Positions 10,821 to 22,083 of a stretch of DNA of 64,000 nt are shown here, piece by piece. The notes under the pieces are model-generated. The model was not told where the DNA came from and did not search any database. It saw nothing but the letters and a program-made list of their open reading frames with translations. The number at the start of each line of letters is the position of its first letter. The stretch's first letter is position 1. The translations under genes were made by a program, and so were the position numbers. The stretch covers positions 26,519,163 to 26,583,162 of the forward strand of contig CM030713.1 of NCBI GenBank assembly GCA_017979445.1, given 5' to 3'. The stretch comes from Akebia trifoliata. Lineage: Eukaryota > Streptophyta > Magnoliopsida > Ranunculales > Lardizabalaceae.

Positions 10821-11017
10821 AAAATCGTGATAATCTGACTTAGGCCCGTGGCATACCCAATCGACTTACTTAAAGTGACAAGCTCGGAAATTGTAAGCTC
10901 GGAAATTGTAGATGTGCTCTCCTAGGAAATACAAAACTGTGATTTTTTATTTATTTATGGGAAATCATAGCTCTGTATCCCAAAGGAGAGAGCACTAAGT
11001 CAGATTATCAGTACTCT
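10821..11017. mobile_element. Mutator-like MITE family, member at the edge of the duplication
   Basis: The left end has ATCGTGATAATCTGACTTAG and the right end has CTAAGTCAGATTATCAGTAC, its inverted partner. TATCGAATAAA occurs directly on both sides (about 813-823 and 11017-11027 in local numbering of the two flanks: 10813-10823 and 11017-11027), consistent with a target duplication of about 9 bp. Its right end abuts the left limit of segmental copy A. Confidence 0.65.
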
Positions 11018-11297
11018 ATCGAATAAACAGACAGCCAGGATCAGTGATATGCATGGTAAGGATATGAAGTGGATTTTGTTGACTTCTGACAAGATCCTTA
11101 ATGAGATGAACGATCTAGATTTGTAGTATCGATATCTGACTAGATTAAAAATCTAAACTAAATAAAATGTGAAGTTTGTACTTTGGAGTGATCGTGTAGG
11201 TTTCCTTCAGCCGACATGGAGATATTTAACACTAACGTATAGCATGAGTACATCGAATATTCAATGTGTGACTTTGTATGAAAGAAAAACTAAATAA

Positions 11298-11423
11298 GAG
11301 AGCATCTATTGGCACACCAACTTTTACTAACACCCACCCAAGATGATTGTATTCTTTGGTAATTTACATATGAATTGGGGTGTTGGTAGCAAAAGTTTTT
11401 GTGGCAATAGAATCTCTCTTAAA
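11298..11423. repeat. MITE, 'CACACCAACTTTTACT' family, copy 2
   Basis: The left end AAGAGAGCATCTATTGGCAC and the right end (reverse complement AAGAGAGATTCTATTGCCAC) are inverted repeats continuing into ACCAACTTTTACTAACACCC. The same insertion is present in segmental copy B at 14640-14783, so it predates the duplication. Confidence 0.7.
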
Positions 11424-12065
11424 TAATTATTATCTCATGGAAAAATATCCAATTGAAATCATTTGCATTAGCTAGTCTATCTCATGGCCATGGAACCAAA
11501 TCTCAATATTAAGATCCAAAGGACTGGATCAAACCTAATTTGAAATACAAAAATCTAAGCAAAATTAATATATAAAATAAATATATATAATATAATTTTA
11601 TATATATTATCACATTTTATCAAATCCGATCCTTATCCAAATCCAAAGTAATCATATCGGAAGGGATCAAATTATGGGTCTAATCCAATCCACAGTCTTA
11701 AAACCTCTGATTGGAAAAAACAAAATATCAAACAATAGGCATGATCAATTTGGACAGTTGATAAATTATTATATGAGCTTTTATGGTGTGAACACTACGT
11801 GACAGCCATGAGAGTGCAACAAGGCAAAAGATAACGAGCAAGACAAGCTCTAACTGGGTTAGTTACCGACGTTTGTCACGATGTAGGACTAGCATGTATG
11901 GTTCCTCTCTTGCCACAGAGGAAGTTCCATTATTTTTTTTAGAACCATTGATTTCCTCTAGTGTACCAAACTCGTATATCAAGGAATAGAATGTATGGTT
12001 TGTAAACACCACATTAGTGCAATGTTGTAGGAAGTCAGCTTAATTTTTTTCTATTTTTTGTTTAG

Positions 12066-12290
12066 GAGTCGTGATTTTCTGAATCCCCTCTCTGACATAC
12101 TTTCTTTCTACTCTTCTTATATGGCATGTGACAGAATCGTAGATTTTCTTTCCTTGGGATGCACAAATGCACATCCCCATAAACGTGCAATTGTGTATCT
12201 CAAGAAAGAAAATCTACATTTCTGTCACTTGCCACGTTAGGAAAGTAGAGGGGGAGTATGTCAGAGGGGGGAGTTAGAAAATCATTATTC
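12066..12290. mobile_element. Mutator-like MITE, GAGTCGTGAT family (in copy A)
   Basis: The left end GAGTCGTGATTTTCTGAATC pairs with the right end GAGTTAGAAAATCATTATTC. Inner arms TCTGACATACTTTCTTTCTA and GAGTATGTCAGAG pair as well, and the core repeats GTAGATTTTCTTTCCTTGGG and CAAGAAAGAAAATCTACATT in inverted order. Flanking 9-mers TTTGTTTAG and TTTTTTTAA match at 7 positions. The orthologous copy in segment B is 15378-15610. Confidence 0.7.
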
Positions 12291-12345
12291 TTTTTTTAAT
12301 ATCGACTCCACATCAGAGATTTTTTTAGAAAAGACACTCGTGGCC

Positions 12346-12710
12346 AAGAGTGGAGCTAGGATTTGTCGGGGGAGGGAGATTCTAATGTGCGACATTATTG
12401 ATATAAAAAATTCTAAATTACTATTAACTTTTCAAATTTTAAAAATATTTTGTGAGGGGGAAAATTCTTTGATGATCTTAAACTTTTAAATTTATAAGTA
12501 GCTCCTTCAAAGTTTAAGAAATTTTATGGGTGGCAAAATCCTTCAAAGATCTTAAGAAATTTTAATTTATGAAGTACTTCAAAGTTTAAAATTTTTCATG
12601 GATGGCAAAGTCTTTAAAGATCCTAAAAGCATTTAAATTTTAAGTAGCTCCTTCAAAGTTTCAAAAATTCTTGTTGGGGTAATTTCCCCCACTTTAAATC
12701 CCCCCTTGCC
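12346..12710. repeat. GGGCGGAG-type MITE, diverged copy (in copy A)
   Basis: Starts GAGTGGAGCTAGGATTTGTC and ends near ATCCCCCCTTGCCC. Its interior carries four loose direct repeats of about 70 bases built on AAGTAGCTCCTTCAAAGTTT and GCAAAGTCCTTCAAAGAT. It is repeated in segment B at 15890-16237. Confidence 0.5.
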
Positions 12711-13824
12711 CGTGGAGACATGCAACATGTCCATCACATTATAATAGGTTGCACATTATTTTGTGTCACATTATAATTATGTGAATGCAGGTTAAAATCC
12801 TCTTACCACTTATAGATAAAATAAAATGTCTTATTATTCTCTTCTTATTACAAGGTGTACTTTTTAAATTGAACTCCAAAGTTCAAGTCCAGCTTTTTAT
12901 ATATTGTATCAAAGATGATTACATAATTAATGCACCTAATAATGTACTGATACTTTAAAGAGGATCCCAAACCCTCACACACTTGAAAACTAGAAAAGAT
13001 ATGGTTTGGGCTGTACCACTCATTTTAGGCCACTATTTTTAACTTACACTTATGGGCCAAGGCCCACTAGTACTTTTGTCAATACGTGTCTATCATTTAC
13101 CAACAAGTTTGGCGAGGTTGGCACAAAAAAAAACCCCACCCTAAACTAGTTTATTTAATGGGCCACAAGCCCATTAAAGCTAGCCCATCCTCTCATGTTA
13201 TGTGTATCTCAATTATTTTTTGCTCTATGACCTAAATCCTAAGTCTTTTCTTAATTTTGAGGGGATTTTTTCTCAAATTTAACTAGCCCAATTTTCCCTA
13301 ATACATAACTCCTTTTTAAGATGATTTGCTCCCCTTCCCTGGAACGGAACGGATCCTCTGTAACACTTTTTTCTATAGTTCCTTGTAGCGATTTCTTTCC
13401 ATGGTCGAGATAGGTTCTACCACTTAAACCTTGAGTGGTCAGATTATCATTAGTTTATTATAATTGGTTAGTATTGATTTGTTGTTAAAGTTAGGGGGCA
13501 TAAGAGAAAACTTTACTAAATAGATTGTTAAGTTACCATTATAATGAGAGAAGGCAGAGTAGAAGTGGTTCTACACCCAAATTTGAGTGGTCTTAAATGA
13601 CCCCACTTTTATATTAAAACTTAATATAATCAGGATCATTTTAATAAAAAAAATTGAGAAAAATTAAAACTTAGCTAGAATCACTTTGTTTAATTTTTAA
13701 AATTAAAAAAATATCATTTTTATTATCTAATCTAAAAAACTCTTCAATCAATTTTTAAATTACAAATAAATCCTTTTGATATATATGTGTTTGCACATGC
13801 CACTTTCTAGTGTATGATAATGAT

Positions 13825-14270
13825 TAGGGGTGCAACTTGGCTCAGTTTGATATCAAATTGGAACCAAACTGACATAGACCGGTTCCACTAAATAAGAGAC
13901 AGAACCAAACGAAATTCCATTGGAACCAAACCAATCCTATAAAGTTGGTTTGGTTTGGTTCGATTCTATGGGTTGCCAATATTCTATAAATTATAGTAAC
14001 ATTTTTTAATGAAAAAATAAATATATAATAAACATAAAATTCCATACAATAAATCATTAGTTTATCCATAAAAGATCATTAATCTAGTTTCTAACTTCTA
14101 AAATAATTCATAATAATAATAATTATTATTATTATATTGCATAAGGGTTCGGTTCTACAAAAGTTTGATTTGAGAACCGAACCAAGACTTATTCCAAATG
14201 AAACCAAACCACCCCAAAACTATCAGTTAGGTTCGGTTCTTGATTTGAACCGGATCAAGTTCCACACCTA
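13825..14270. mobile_element. hAT-like MITE, 'GGTTCGGTTC' family, with exact target duplication
   Basis: The element starts TAGGGGTGCAACTTGG and ends with CAAGTTCCACACCTA, an inverted pair. It is bracketed by an exact 8-bp direct repeat ATAATGAT (13817-13824 and 14271-14278), the size made by hAT transposases. The body is an imperfect palindrome of GGTTCGGTTC and GAACCGAACC blocks with no coding capacity. The copy in segment B (17556-17895) is shortened internally. Confidence 0.85.
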
Positions 14271-14856
14271 ATAATGATATACAGGTGGAAAGTGGGAAAT
14301 GGAAATGAAGTAATTTGTCATAATTAGTTATATTTGATTAGATATGCAACAGTTTTGGATCACCTGCGTGCATTACCATCACTATGATACAATTTACAGA
14401 AAAAGTATTGTTGTGGGGCTATCGTTGAAACTTTTTAACTTTTTAACCTTTTAACTTTCCAATGTAAAAAAAAAAAAAAATTACTCTTATATGTACATAT
14501 ATCAAATCCACAAAATCAATACTCTATCTAATTAACTGATGATAGCCAGGATCAGTGATATTGCATGGTAAGGATATGGAGTGGATTTTGTTGACTTCTG
14601 ACAAGATCCTTAATGAGATGATGAACGAATATTCAATGTGTGACCTAAATAAGAGAGCTTCTACTGCCACACCAACTTTTACTAACACCCACCCAAGATG
14701 ATTGTATTTCTTTGATAATTTACATATGAATTTGGGTGTTGGTAGCAAAAGTTTTTGTGGCTATAGAATCTCTCTTAAATAATTATTAAGATCCACATCG
14801 CAATGGGACAGGATCAAACCTAATTTGAAATACAAAATATAAAAATTAATATATAA

Positions 14857-14860
<4 letters not shown>

Positions 14861-14920
<60 letters not shown>
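14861..14920. repeat. (AT)30 microsatellite
   Basis: Sixty uninterrupted bases of AT dinucleotide. The corresponding place in segment A (about 11580-11625) is short and irregular, so the expansion is specific to copy B. Confidence 0.95.
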
Positions 14921-14928
<8 letters not shown>

Positions 14929-15377
14929 ATTATATATTATCACATTTTATCAAATCCGATCCTTATCCAAATCCAAAGTAATCATATCAGAAGGGATCAA
15001 ATTATGGGTCTGATCCAATCCATTGACAGTCTTAAAACCTTCGATTGGAAAAAACAAAATATCAAACAATAGGCATGATCAATTTGGACCGATTGATAAA
15101 TAATTATATGAGATTTTATAGCGTGTGAACACCACGAGAGCGCAGCAAGGCAAAAGATAACCAACAAGACAAGTTGCTAACTGGGTTAGCTACCGACGTT
15201 TGTCACGATGTAGGACACGTGTCTTGCCACAGAGGAAATTTCATTATTTTTCTAGAATCATTGATTTTTCTCCAATGTACAATACTCGTATATCAAGGAA
15301 TAACATATATGGTTCGGTTTAAACCACCACATCAGTGAAATGTTGTAGGAAGTCAGTTTAGTGTTTTTCTTTTTTAA

Positions 15378-15610
15378 GAGTTGTGATTTTCTGACTCCCC
15401 CCTCTAACATACTTCCTCTCTACTCTTCTGGTGAGGCATGTGACAGAACCATAGATTTTCTTTCCTTGGGATGCACAACTTGTCAACTTCACATTCCCAT
15501 AAATGTGCAATTGTGTATCTCAAGAAAGAAAATCTACATTTTTGTCACATGCCACGTTAGGAGAGTAGAGGGGAAGTATGTCAGAGGGGGGAGTCAAAAA
15601 ATCATTATTA
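15378..15610. mobile_element. Mutator-like MITE, GAGTCGTGAT family (in copy B)
   Basis: Duplicate of 12066-12290. The ends are GAGTTGTGATTTTCTGACTC and GAGTCAAAAAATCATTATTA; the flanking 9-mers CTTTTTTAA and TTTTTTTAA match at 8 positions, better than in copy A. Confidence 0.7.
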
Positions 15611-17020
15611 TTTTTTTAATGTAAACTACACGTCGAAGTTTTTGTTTTAATTCAGAGAAATAGAAAAGTAAATTCAAATTGTATTATAAAATCTTCGTTT
15701 ACAAATCGGGATTGTTTCAATTTATAGAATATAATCCTAACTTAATTAGATAACTAATTATACAAGGGTAAGGAAACTAATTCCCTACAAATTAGCTCTA
15801 AATCAGTATCCTACAACTATACAGTTTGAACCATCCCGAATTACAAGAGTAAATCTCAACAATTTTTTTAGGAAAGACATTCGTGGCCAAGAGTGGAGCT
15901 TGGATTTGTCTGGGGGAGGGAGATTCTAACGTGCAACATTATTGATATAAAAAATTCTAAATTACTATTAACTCCTTCAAATTTTAAAAATATTTTGTGA
16001 GGGAGAAAATTCTTTGATGATCTTAAATTTTTTAATTTATAAGTAGCTACTTCAAAGTTTATGAAATTCTATGGGAGGTAAAGTCCTTCAAAGATATTAA
16101 GAAATTTTAATTTATGAATGACTCCTTCAAAGTTTAAAAATTTTTGTGGAGGGCAAAGTCTTTAAAGATCCTAAAAACATTTAAATTTTAAGTAGCTCTT
16201 TCAGAGTTAATTTCCCCTACATTAAATCCCCCCCTGCCGTGTGTACATTATAATTATGTGTATGCAGGTTAAAATCCTCTTACCACTTATAGATAAAATA
16301 AAATGTCTTTTTTTATTTATTATTCTGTTCTTATTACAAGGTGTACTTATTAAATTGAACTCCAAAGTTCAAGTCTAGCTTTTTATATATTGTATCAAAG
16401 ATAATTACATAATTAATGCACCTAATCATGTACTGATACTCTAAAGAGGATCCCAAACCCTCACACACTTCAAAGCTAGAAAAGATATGGTTTGGGCTGT
16501 ACCACTCATTTTAGGCCCCTATTTTTAACTTATACTTATAGGCTAAGGCCCACTAGTCCTTTTGTCATAATTCGTGTGTATCATTACCAACAAGATTGAC
16601 TTGGTTGGCACACAAAAAAACTCCACCCTAAACTGGTATATTTAATGGGCCAAAGCCCATTAAAGCCAGCCCATCCTCTCATGTTATGTGTATCTTCATT
16701 CTTTTTTCCTCTATCACCTAAATCCTGAGTCTTTTTTTTAATTTTGAGGGGATTTTTTCTCAAATTTAATTAGCCCAATTTTCCCTAATACATGACTTAT
16801 TTAAGATGATTTGTTCCCCTTCCTGGAATGGAACGGATCCTCTCTAGCACTTTTTTCTATAGTTCCTTGTAGTGATTTCTTTCCATGGTCGAGATAGGTT
16901 CTGCTACTTAAACCTTGAGTATTCTTTGAATTTTGAGGGGGTTTTTGCTCGAACTTGGTTAACGTAATTTTCTCTAATACGCGGCTTTGGTTCTAATTCG
17001 GGGTTTTAAATTGTTATTAT

Positions 17021-17180
17021 AATGATTCGCAATATTCTGCTAGAAAATTTTCACTTGGTCGACGTGGAAAGTGCACAAAGCCATAGATCTTTTTCTTTGA
17101 GACACACAAGGAAAAAGATCTATGATTTTATGCACTTGACACGTAAACCAAGTGTGAATTTTCGAGTCAGATTATCATTA
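17021..17180. mobile_element. Mutator-like MITE, GAGTCGTGAT family, full in copy B only
   Basis: Inverted arms AGAAAATTTTCACTTGG and CCAAGTGTGAATTTTCG surround a perfect core hairpin with AAGATCTATG and CATAGATCTT. The left flank GTTATTATA matches the right flank of the truncated copy A remnant (TTTATTATA, just after 13453) at 8 of 9 positions. This shows that the insertion predates the segmental duplication and that A later lost its left half. Confidence 0.65.
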
Positions 17181-17555
17181 GTCTTTTATAATTGATAAGT
17201 ATAGATTTGTTGTTAAAGTGAGGAGGCATAAGAGAGAACTTTACTAAATAGATTGTTGAGTTTCCATTGTAATGAGAGAAGGCGGAGTAGAAGTGGTTCC
17301 ACACCAAAATTTGAGTGGTCCTAAATGACCTCACTTTTATATTATATAAAACTTAATATGATTAGGATCATTTTAGTAAAAAAAATTGAGAAAATTGCAA
17401 CTCAACTAGAATCACATTGGTTAGTTTTCAAAACTACAAAAATATCATTTTTATTATCTAATCTAAAATACCCTTCAATCATTTTTTTAATTACAAATAA
17501 ACCCTTTTGATACATGTGCATTTGCACATGCCACTTTCTAGTGTATGATAATGAT

Positions 17556-17895
17556 TACGAGTGCAACTTGGTTCGGTTTGAGGTCAAATTGGAAACGAAC
17601 TGACATAGTCTGGTTCCACTAAATAAGAAGCAGAACGAAACCAAATTCCATATAATAAATCACTAATCTATCCATAAAAAGTTATTAGTTCATCCATAAA
17701 AGATCAGTAATCTATTTCCTAACTCTTAAAATAATTCATAATAATTATATATATATATATATTGCATAAGGGTTCGGTTCTATATAAGCTTAATTTGAGA
17801 ATCGAACCGCGACTTATTCCAAATCAAACCGAACCACTCCAAAACTATCGGTTAGGTTCAGTTCTCGATTTGAACCGGACCAAGTTGCACCCCTA
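17556..17895. mobile_element. hAT-like MITE, 'GGTTCGGTTC' family (in copy B)
   Basis: Duplicate of 13825-14270 with about 100 bases missing from the middle. The target duplication persists as ATAATGAT (17548-17555) and ATGATGAT (17896-17903), 7 of 8 matching. Confidence 0.75.
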
Positions 17896-18068
17896 ATGAT
17901 GATATATAAGTGGAAACTGGAAAATGGAAATGAAATAATTTGTCATAATTAGTTCTATTTGATTAGATATGCAACAGTTTTGGATCACCTGCGTGCATTA
18001 CCATCACTAAGATACAATTTACTGAAAAAGTACTGTTGTGGGAGATATTGTTGAAACTTTTTAACTTT

Positions 18069-18737
18069 CGAAGCAAATCTTTTATATGAGTATCCAAACA
18101 GGTTCTAATTCTCATAATGCTGGGAGGATGTTGTAGTTTACTCAGTAAAAAACTCATGAATACGTGGATATGAGTAATTGTAGGAATGTTGTGGTGGTAA
18201 TTTTGAGAGACTTTAATCATGAAGAAATAGATTATATATATGCAAACATTGATATGTTCACCAAGCCATAAAAAAAAAACATTGATATGTTCTGAGATTT
18301 ATGGTTTGCTACCCCGCCCAAATTCTTGCATTTTGTTCCTAACTTTTGTAAAATGTGAGAGTGGTTTTGGTTTGCTAAATGTGTTGGTAAGCAATCTATG
18401 GTGCGAAGCAAATCGAATATGGTGAATGCTTGTGACTCTCAATGAAAAGATTAAACTGATTTCTCATCCCTCTTTCATCTCATCTCCTTAGTAAGCTTCT
18501 TCCTTCTAAATTCTCTATGTTAGATCAACATCTTACATGGATTGTGTATTTGTAACTTTCCAATGTTTAGAGCTTAGTTGTTGATTATCGAGACCATGTT
18601 ATGTCTTGATTGCTACAATAGTGATGCCATGGCTTTTGTCAGTTATTAAGAGGGTGTTCAACTGGGTAACTCAGACTGAAATCAGTTTATCGGGTTTTGG
18701 TTCGATTTCAGGGTAAACTAAACCCTAGACCGAACTT
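18069..18737. other. Intergenic, no gene seen
   Basis: Short frames here show no family resemblance. The region ends in a degenerate TCGGGTTTTGGTTCGATTTC repeat that continues on the far side of the element at 18738. Confidence 0.5.
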
Positions 18738-18985
18738 AGGGCGGAGCTAGTAAGGAGCTGGTGGGGGCAATTGCCCCTACAGAACTTTGAGACACCCCTA
18801 TATTTTCAAGTAATTACATGCCCCATTTATCCCCACTCCCCCACCTCTCTCCTCATTTGCCCCCACACCCTCACCTCTCTCCAATACTATTTTCCAGTAC
18901 AAATAATTTTCCCACTTTCAAGTTCCTCAACTATACAACTAACCATAGTTTGCCCCCACTACAAGAAAATCCTAACTCCGCCCCT
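18738..18985. mobile_element. GGGCGGAG-type hAT-like MITE, compact copy
   Basis: The left end TAGGGCGGAGCTAG plus GTGGGGGCAATTGCC faces the right end TTTGCCCCCACTAC plus CTAACTCCGCCCCT. Flanking CCGAACTT and CTGAACTA match at 6 of 8. It is inserted within a degenerate CGGGTTTTGGTT-type repeat (about 18655-19450), an example of nesting. Confidence 0.7.
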
Positions 18986-19671
18986 GACTGAACTAATCGA
19001 TCTGGGATGAACTTGGACCTTGTGGCCTGAAGGTGAATCTGAACCCCACTCGATTTTGTGAAATTGGGGTTCAGGTTTTGATCTAAAATCTATAAAATCG
19101 ATCACAATTTTCAAGTCCCAACAAACAAATAGTTCAATATGAAACTTCTAACCCCATCAAAAGTGATTTACAAATTAATGGTAAAAATCAAATGGGACTA
19201 TATATATATAAGTTAACATTGGAAAATTATTTTATATTTATAACATTTGAAACGTACTTAACATCAGGCACATTGCCCACGGTTTTGAAAGTTAAAAAAT
19301 TGAAAGAAGTTAGATCAGTCTTCAAGACCATTTGAGTTCTAAAATCAAGTAAAAATTGGGTTCGTGGGTTTTGGTCTAGGTTTGCGGATAAAAGGGTTTG
19401 ATTTCGGGTTCAGTCCGATGTTAGACACCTAACTCAAAATCGAACCAATACTTATCAAATAGGTCACGGTTCAGATAAGAAATGGGTTTCGATATAGTTT
19501 TTGAGTTAAAAAACTTGTCTGGGTTGGTCCGGTTTATTGATTCCGAATTTTTTGAACACCCCTTGTTATTAGTAGGGTTGTTAATGGGTGGGTTCGGACC
19601 AAGCTTTGACTCTATCAAGCCTAAGTCAACTAAACCCAATCCCCAGTTGTTCGCTTTGTATTTTTATCTCT

Positions 19672-20900
19672 GATGTGTTATGATGATGAATGATGCACGT
19701 TGAAATGTAAGATTACTTTCGAACAAATCTTACCTTAGTCAAAGGACAAGTAAGGGGTCGAACCACAAGGATAAGGATGAAGCTAAAATTCAAATTAAAA
19801 TGAATCTAACTAAGATTAAAAACAGTTTGTTTGTTGTTAAAAGATCAAAAATAAAAATAAAAAATACTTGCAATTAAGATTAAAACAAGATAGAAAAACT
19901 TATTGAAGACATGGATCCACCTAGAGCAGAAACAATTATAATCTATTTAATTGCAAACCTCTTTTGAAAACTCAACCTAAGAGCATGCTCTTGTCTCTTT
20001 AACTGTAAGATTTAACTTTAAAACATAGAAATGGATATTAAAGCTAATATTATTTCTTCATAAGGTGTAAATCCCTACTACCCAATATCTAAGTTAAGCA
20101 TATACTATCTTGAATCCTATTTAACTATGATCTATCTAATTTAAATATAAAGGGTGTAAGGGTTCATCTAAGGATTTAATCCGTAGGAGTTGGATAAATC
20201 TTGAAGATAACACATTAAGCAATAAGTATAATAACCAAAAGAAAGTAATTAAACAAACATAATTAAAACTTGTTCTAGACTTCTCCACCTCTCCAATGGA
20301 GGGAAAACTAATTTAAGATTATTGCAAGACAAATAAAAAGAATAAAGGAGAAGATGGTTCTTTTCATTGATGAATCAATTGTTACACACACACTCACTCT
20401 TCTCTCTCTCTCTCTCTCTTACAAAGTCTGGAAATTACAAAGAAATTAAACATAATCTAATTAGAGAAGACGATTTAAAGAAAACTAAGGTGGAAGGAAT
20501 AATTTATAATACGTTTTGGATTATATTTATAGGCAATTTTCAATTTCTAGAAGGATATAATGTGTGTGATCATTAGCAATCAAATCACCCTTACGTGTGA
20601 AACATGACCGTTCAATTTCACCTTGATTAATCACCCTTCCACTGTGGCGCGATTAGGGTCCATCATGGCTCGATTGGGGTCCACTGTGGTGCGATGAAAG
20701 TGTGATAGAAATGGTTTTCTTTGGTCCACTACTCTCATTTCATCTCTTAATTTTTCTGATGTGCTTGAATTTCTTTAATGTGTTCATATTTGATCTTCTG
20801 ATTTTAAGCCTGCACAATCGAAACACATGATTATCAAATTTTTTGTGATTATTCAAATATTTATGCAATTATGCCTATTTAATATGACAAAACATATAGA
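19672..20900. repeat. Possible remnant of a non-autonomous LTR-type element
   Basis: Words such as AAGGGGTCGAACCACAAGGA, a long AT-rich untranslated body, ACTTCTCCACCTCTCCAATGG and ATCAATTGTTACAC recall the internal part of large non-coding LTR elements in plants. At 20639-20700 three diverged units of about 26 bases (CACTGTGGCGCGATTAGGGTC and relatives) are in tandem. No LTR pair, primer site or gag/pol sequence was recognised, so this rests on general resemblance. Confidence 0.3.
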
Positions 20901-21713
20901 GTGATGACATAGGGCATATGCAAGATTTTTTGCTAATTATAGTACAGAAGTAGTTAGGAATATAGTAAAAGTCATGATAAATTGTATTAAAATCAGTGAT
21001 TTAAGACACTAATCACCATCCCAACGGGTTTGGGCTAAATAAAAATAATTTCATAAAAATTATAATTTTTATATTAGATAATCAAATACGAAAGTAAGGT
21101 CTTATTCAATTAATAATGGTTATGGATGAGAGTACAATTATAATTATTAATCACTAGTCCAACCCAATTTGTTGAGTTGAGGTTTTAGAGCCCAATCCAA
21201 CACTTACAAGCTAAATATCAAGGTCCTAACACTAATGCTCTTTTTGGCGGAATTTGGCTAGTGGGCTCAATGGACACCCTATTTAGAGGTAAATATTTGA
21301 AAAAGTAAAACTTTGTACTTGATGTAAGATTTCACTTCTGTTGTTAGTAGGGTGTCTGCCTAACCCCAAGTTAACATTGAAAAAATAAAATAAAATTGGG
21401 GGCTTATCTCCAAGAAATATCGAAGGGTTGAATTTTAATTTTTAATGTGAATAATAAAGCAAATATTTCCTGGTCAAAAAATAAAAATTTTAATTTGACT
21501 CAATTTATTGCTACAATGAGAATTTCCAAAATAGAAAACTTTACTAAGAAATAGGAAAAATATTTTCAAAACATATGCAAAAACAAAAATAAAAAAAATA
21601 AAACAATAGACTCCTAATTGAATTCAATTTCATCTCCTAAAATCCCAAATAATAATAAATAAATAAATAAAGTCTAAAAATAACAAGATAAAAAAATGCA
21701 AAAAATTTAATAA

Positions 21714-22083
21714 GAGCACTCTAACGCATCTTCCAAAACCTCTTCCATTTTCCTCAATTGTCATTTTGGAGTCACTAAGGATCTCCAATGCAGACTTCCA
21801 AAACCTCTTTCATTTTAAAATTTTAGATTTTTAACGCTCAAAATGGAAGACATGTGGTCCTATTCCATGTTTTTTTTTTTTTCTTCAAATTTTTTGACAA
21901 TTGGGTAGGGTTTTCGTAGGATTTTCATCCAGGATTGAATAAAAAAATATATTAAAATATTTATGGATCACCATTTTGGAAGACATTGTTGAAGTGCAAA
22001 CACCTTGAACATCCAAAACGGTGATTCATAATACTCATATTAATTATGGAATATCAAAATAGAGTTTCCCCTTGGAATTGCTC
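21714..22083. mobile_element. PIF/Harbinger-like MITE with TAA duplication
   Basis: The left end GAGCACTCTAACGC and the reverse complement of the right end, GAGCAATTCCAAGGGG, are inverted relatives, and TAA flanks both sides (21711-21713 and 22084-22086). The 3-bp TAA/TTA duplication is typical of the PIF/Harbinger group. The interior repeats TCTTCCAAAACCTCTTCCATT. A related element sits in the receptor-kinase gene at 47693-48008. Confidence 0.65.

Larger units (their letters stand above)
11011..14443. repeat. Segmental tandem duplication, copy A (about 3.4 kb)
   Basis: From GTACTCTATCGAATAAAC to TTGAAACTTTTTAACTTT this block aligns collinearly with 14519-18068. Shared landmarks include GCCAGGATCAGTGATAT, the MITE at 12066-12290, the GGAGCTTGGATTTGTC-type repeat, AGGATCCCAAACCCTCACAC, AATGGGCCA-AAGCCCATTAAAGC and CACCTGCGTGCATTACCATC. 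Copy A retains about 150 bases (about 11115-11265) and about 55 bases (about 12715-12770) that copy B lacks. It lacks about 240 bases that B has at 15622-15861 and about 245 bases at B 16919-17164. No gene is present. Confidence 0.9.
14519..18068. repeat. Segmental tandem duplication, copy B (about 3.55 kb)
   Basis: This block is a collinear direct repeat of 11011-14443, separated from it by only about 75 bases. It carries an (AT)30 tract that is a short AT-rich stretch in A, an extra 240 bases at 15622-15861, and the intact left half of a MITE at about 17021-17180, of which copy A keeps only the right end. It has lost sequence at about 14630 and inside the hAT-like MITE. No gene is present. 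Confidence 0.9.

Noticed and set aside
11011..18068. Assembly artefact explaining the two similar 3.5-kb blocks
   Set aside because: The copies differ by many substitutions and several large indels, so they are not the same sequence assembled twice; the true copy number still needs reads.
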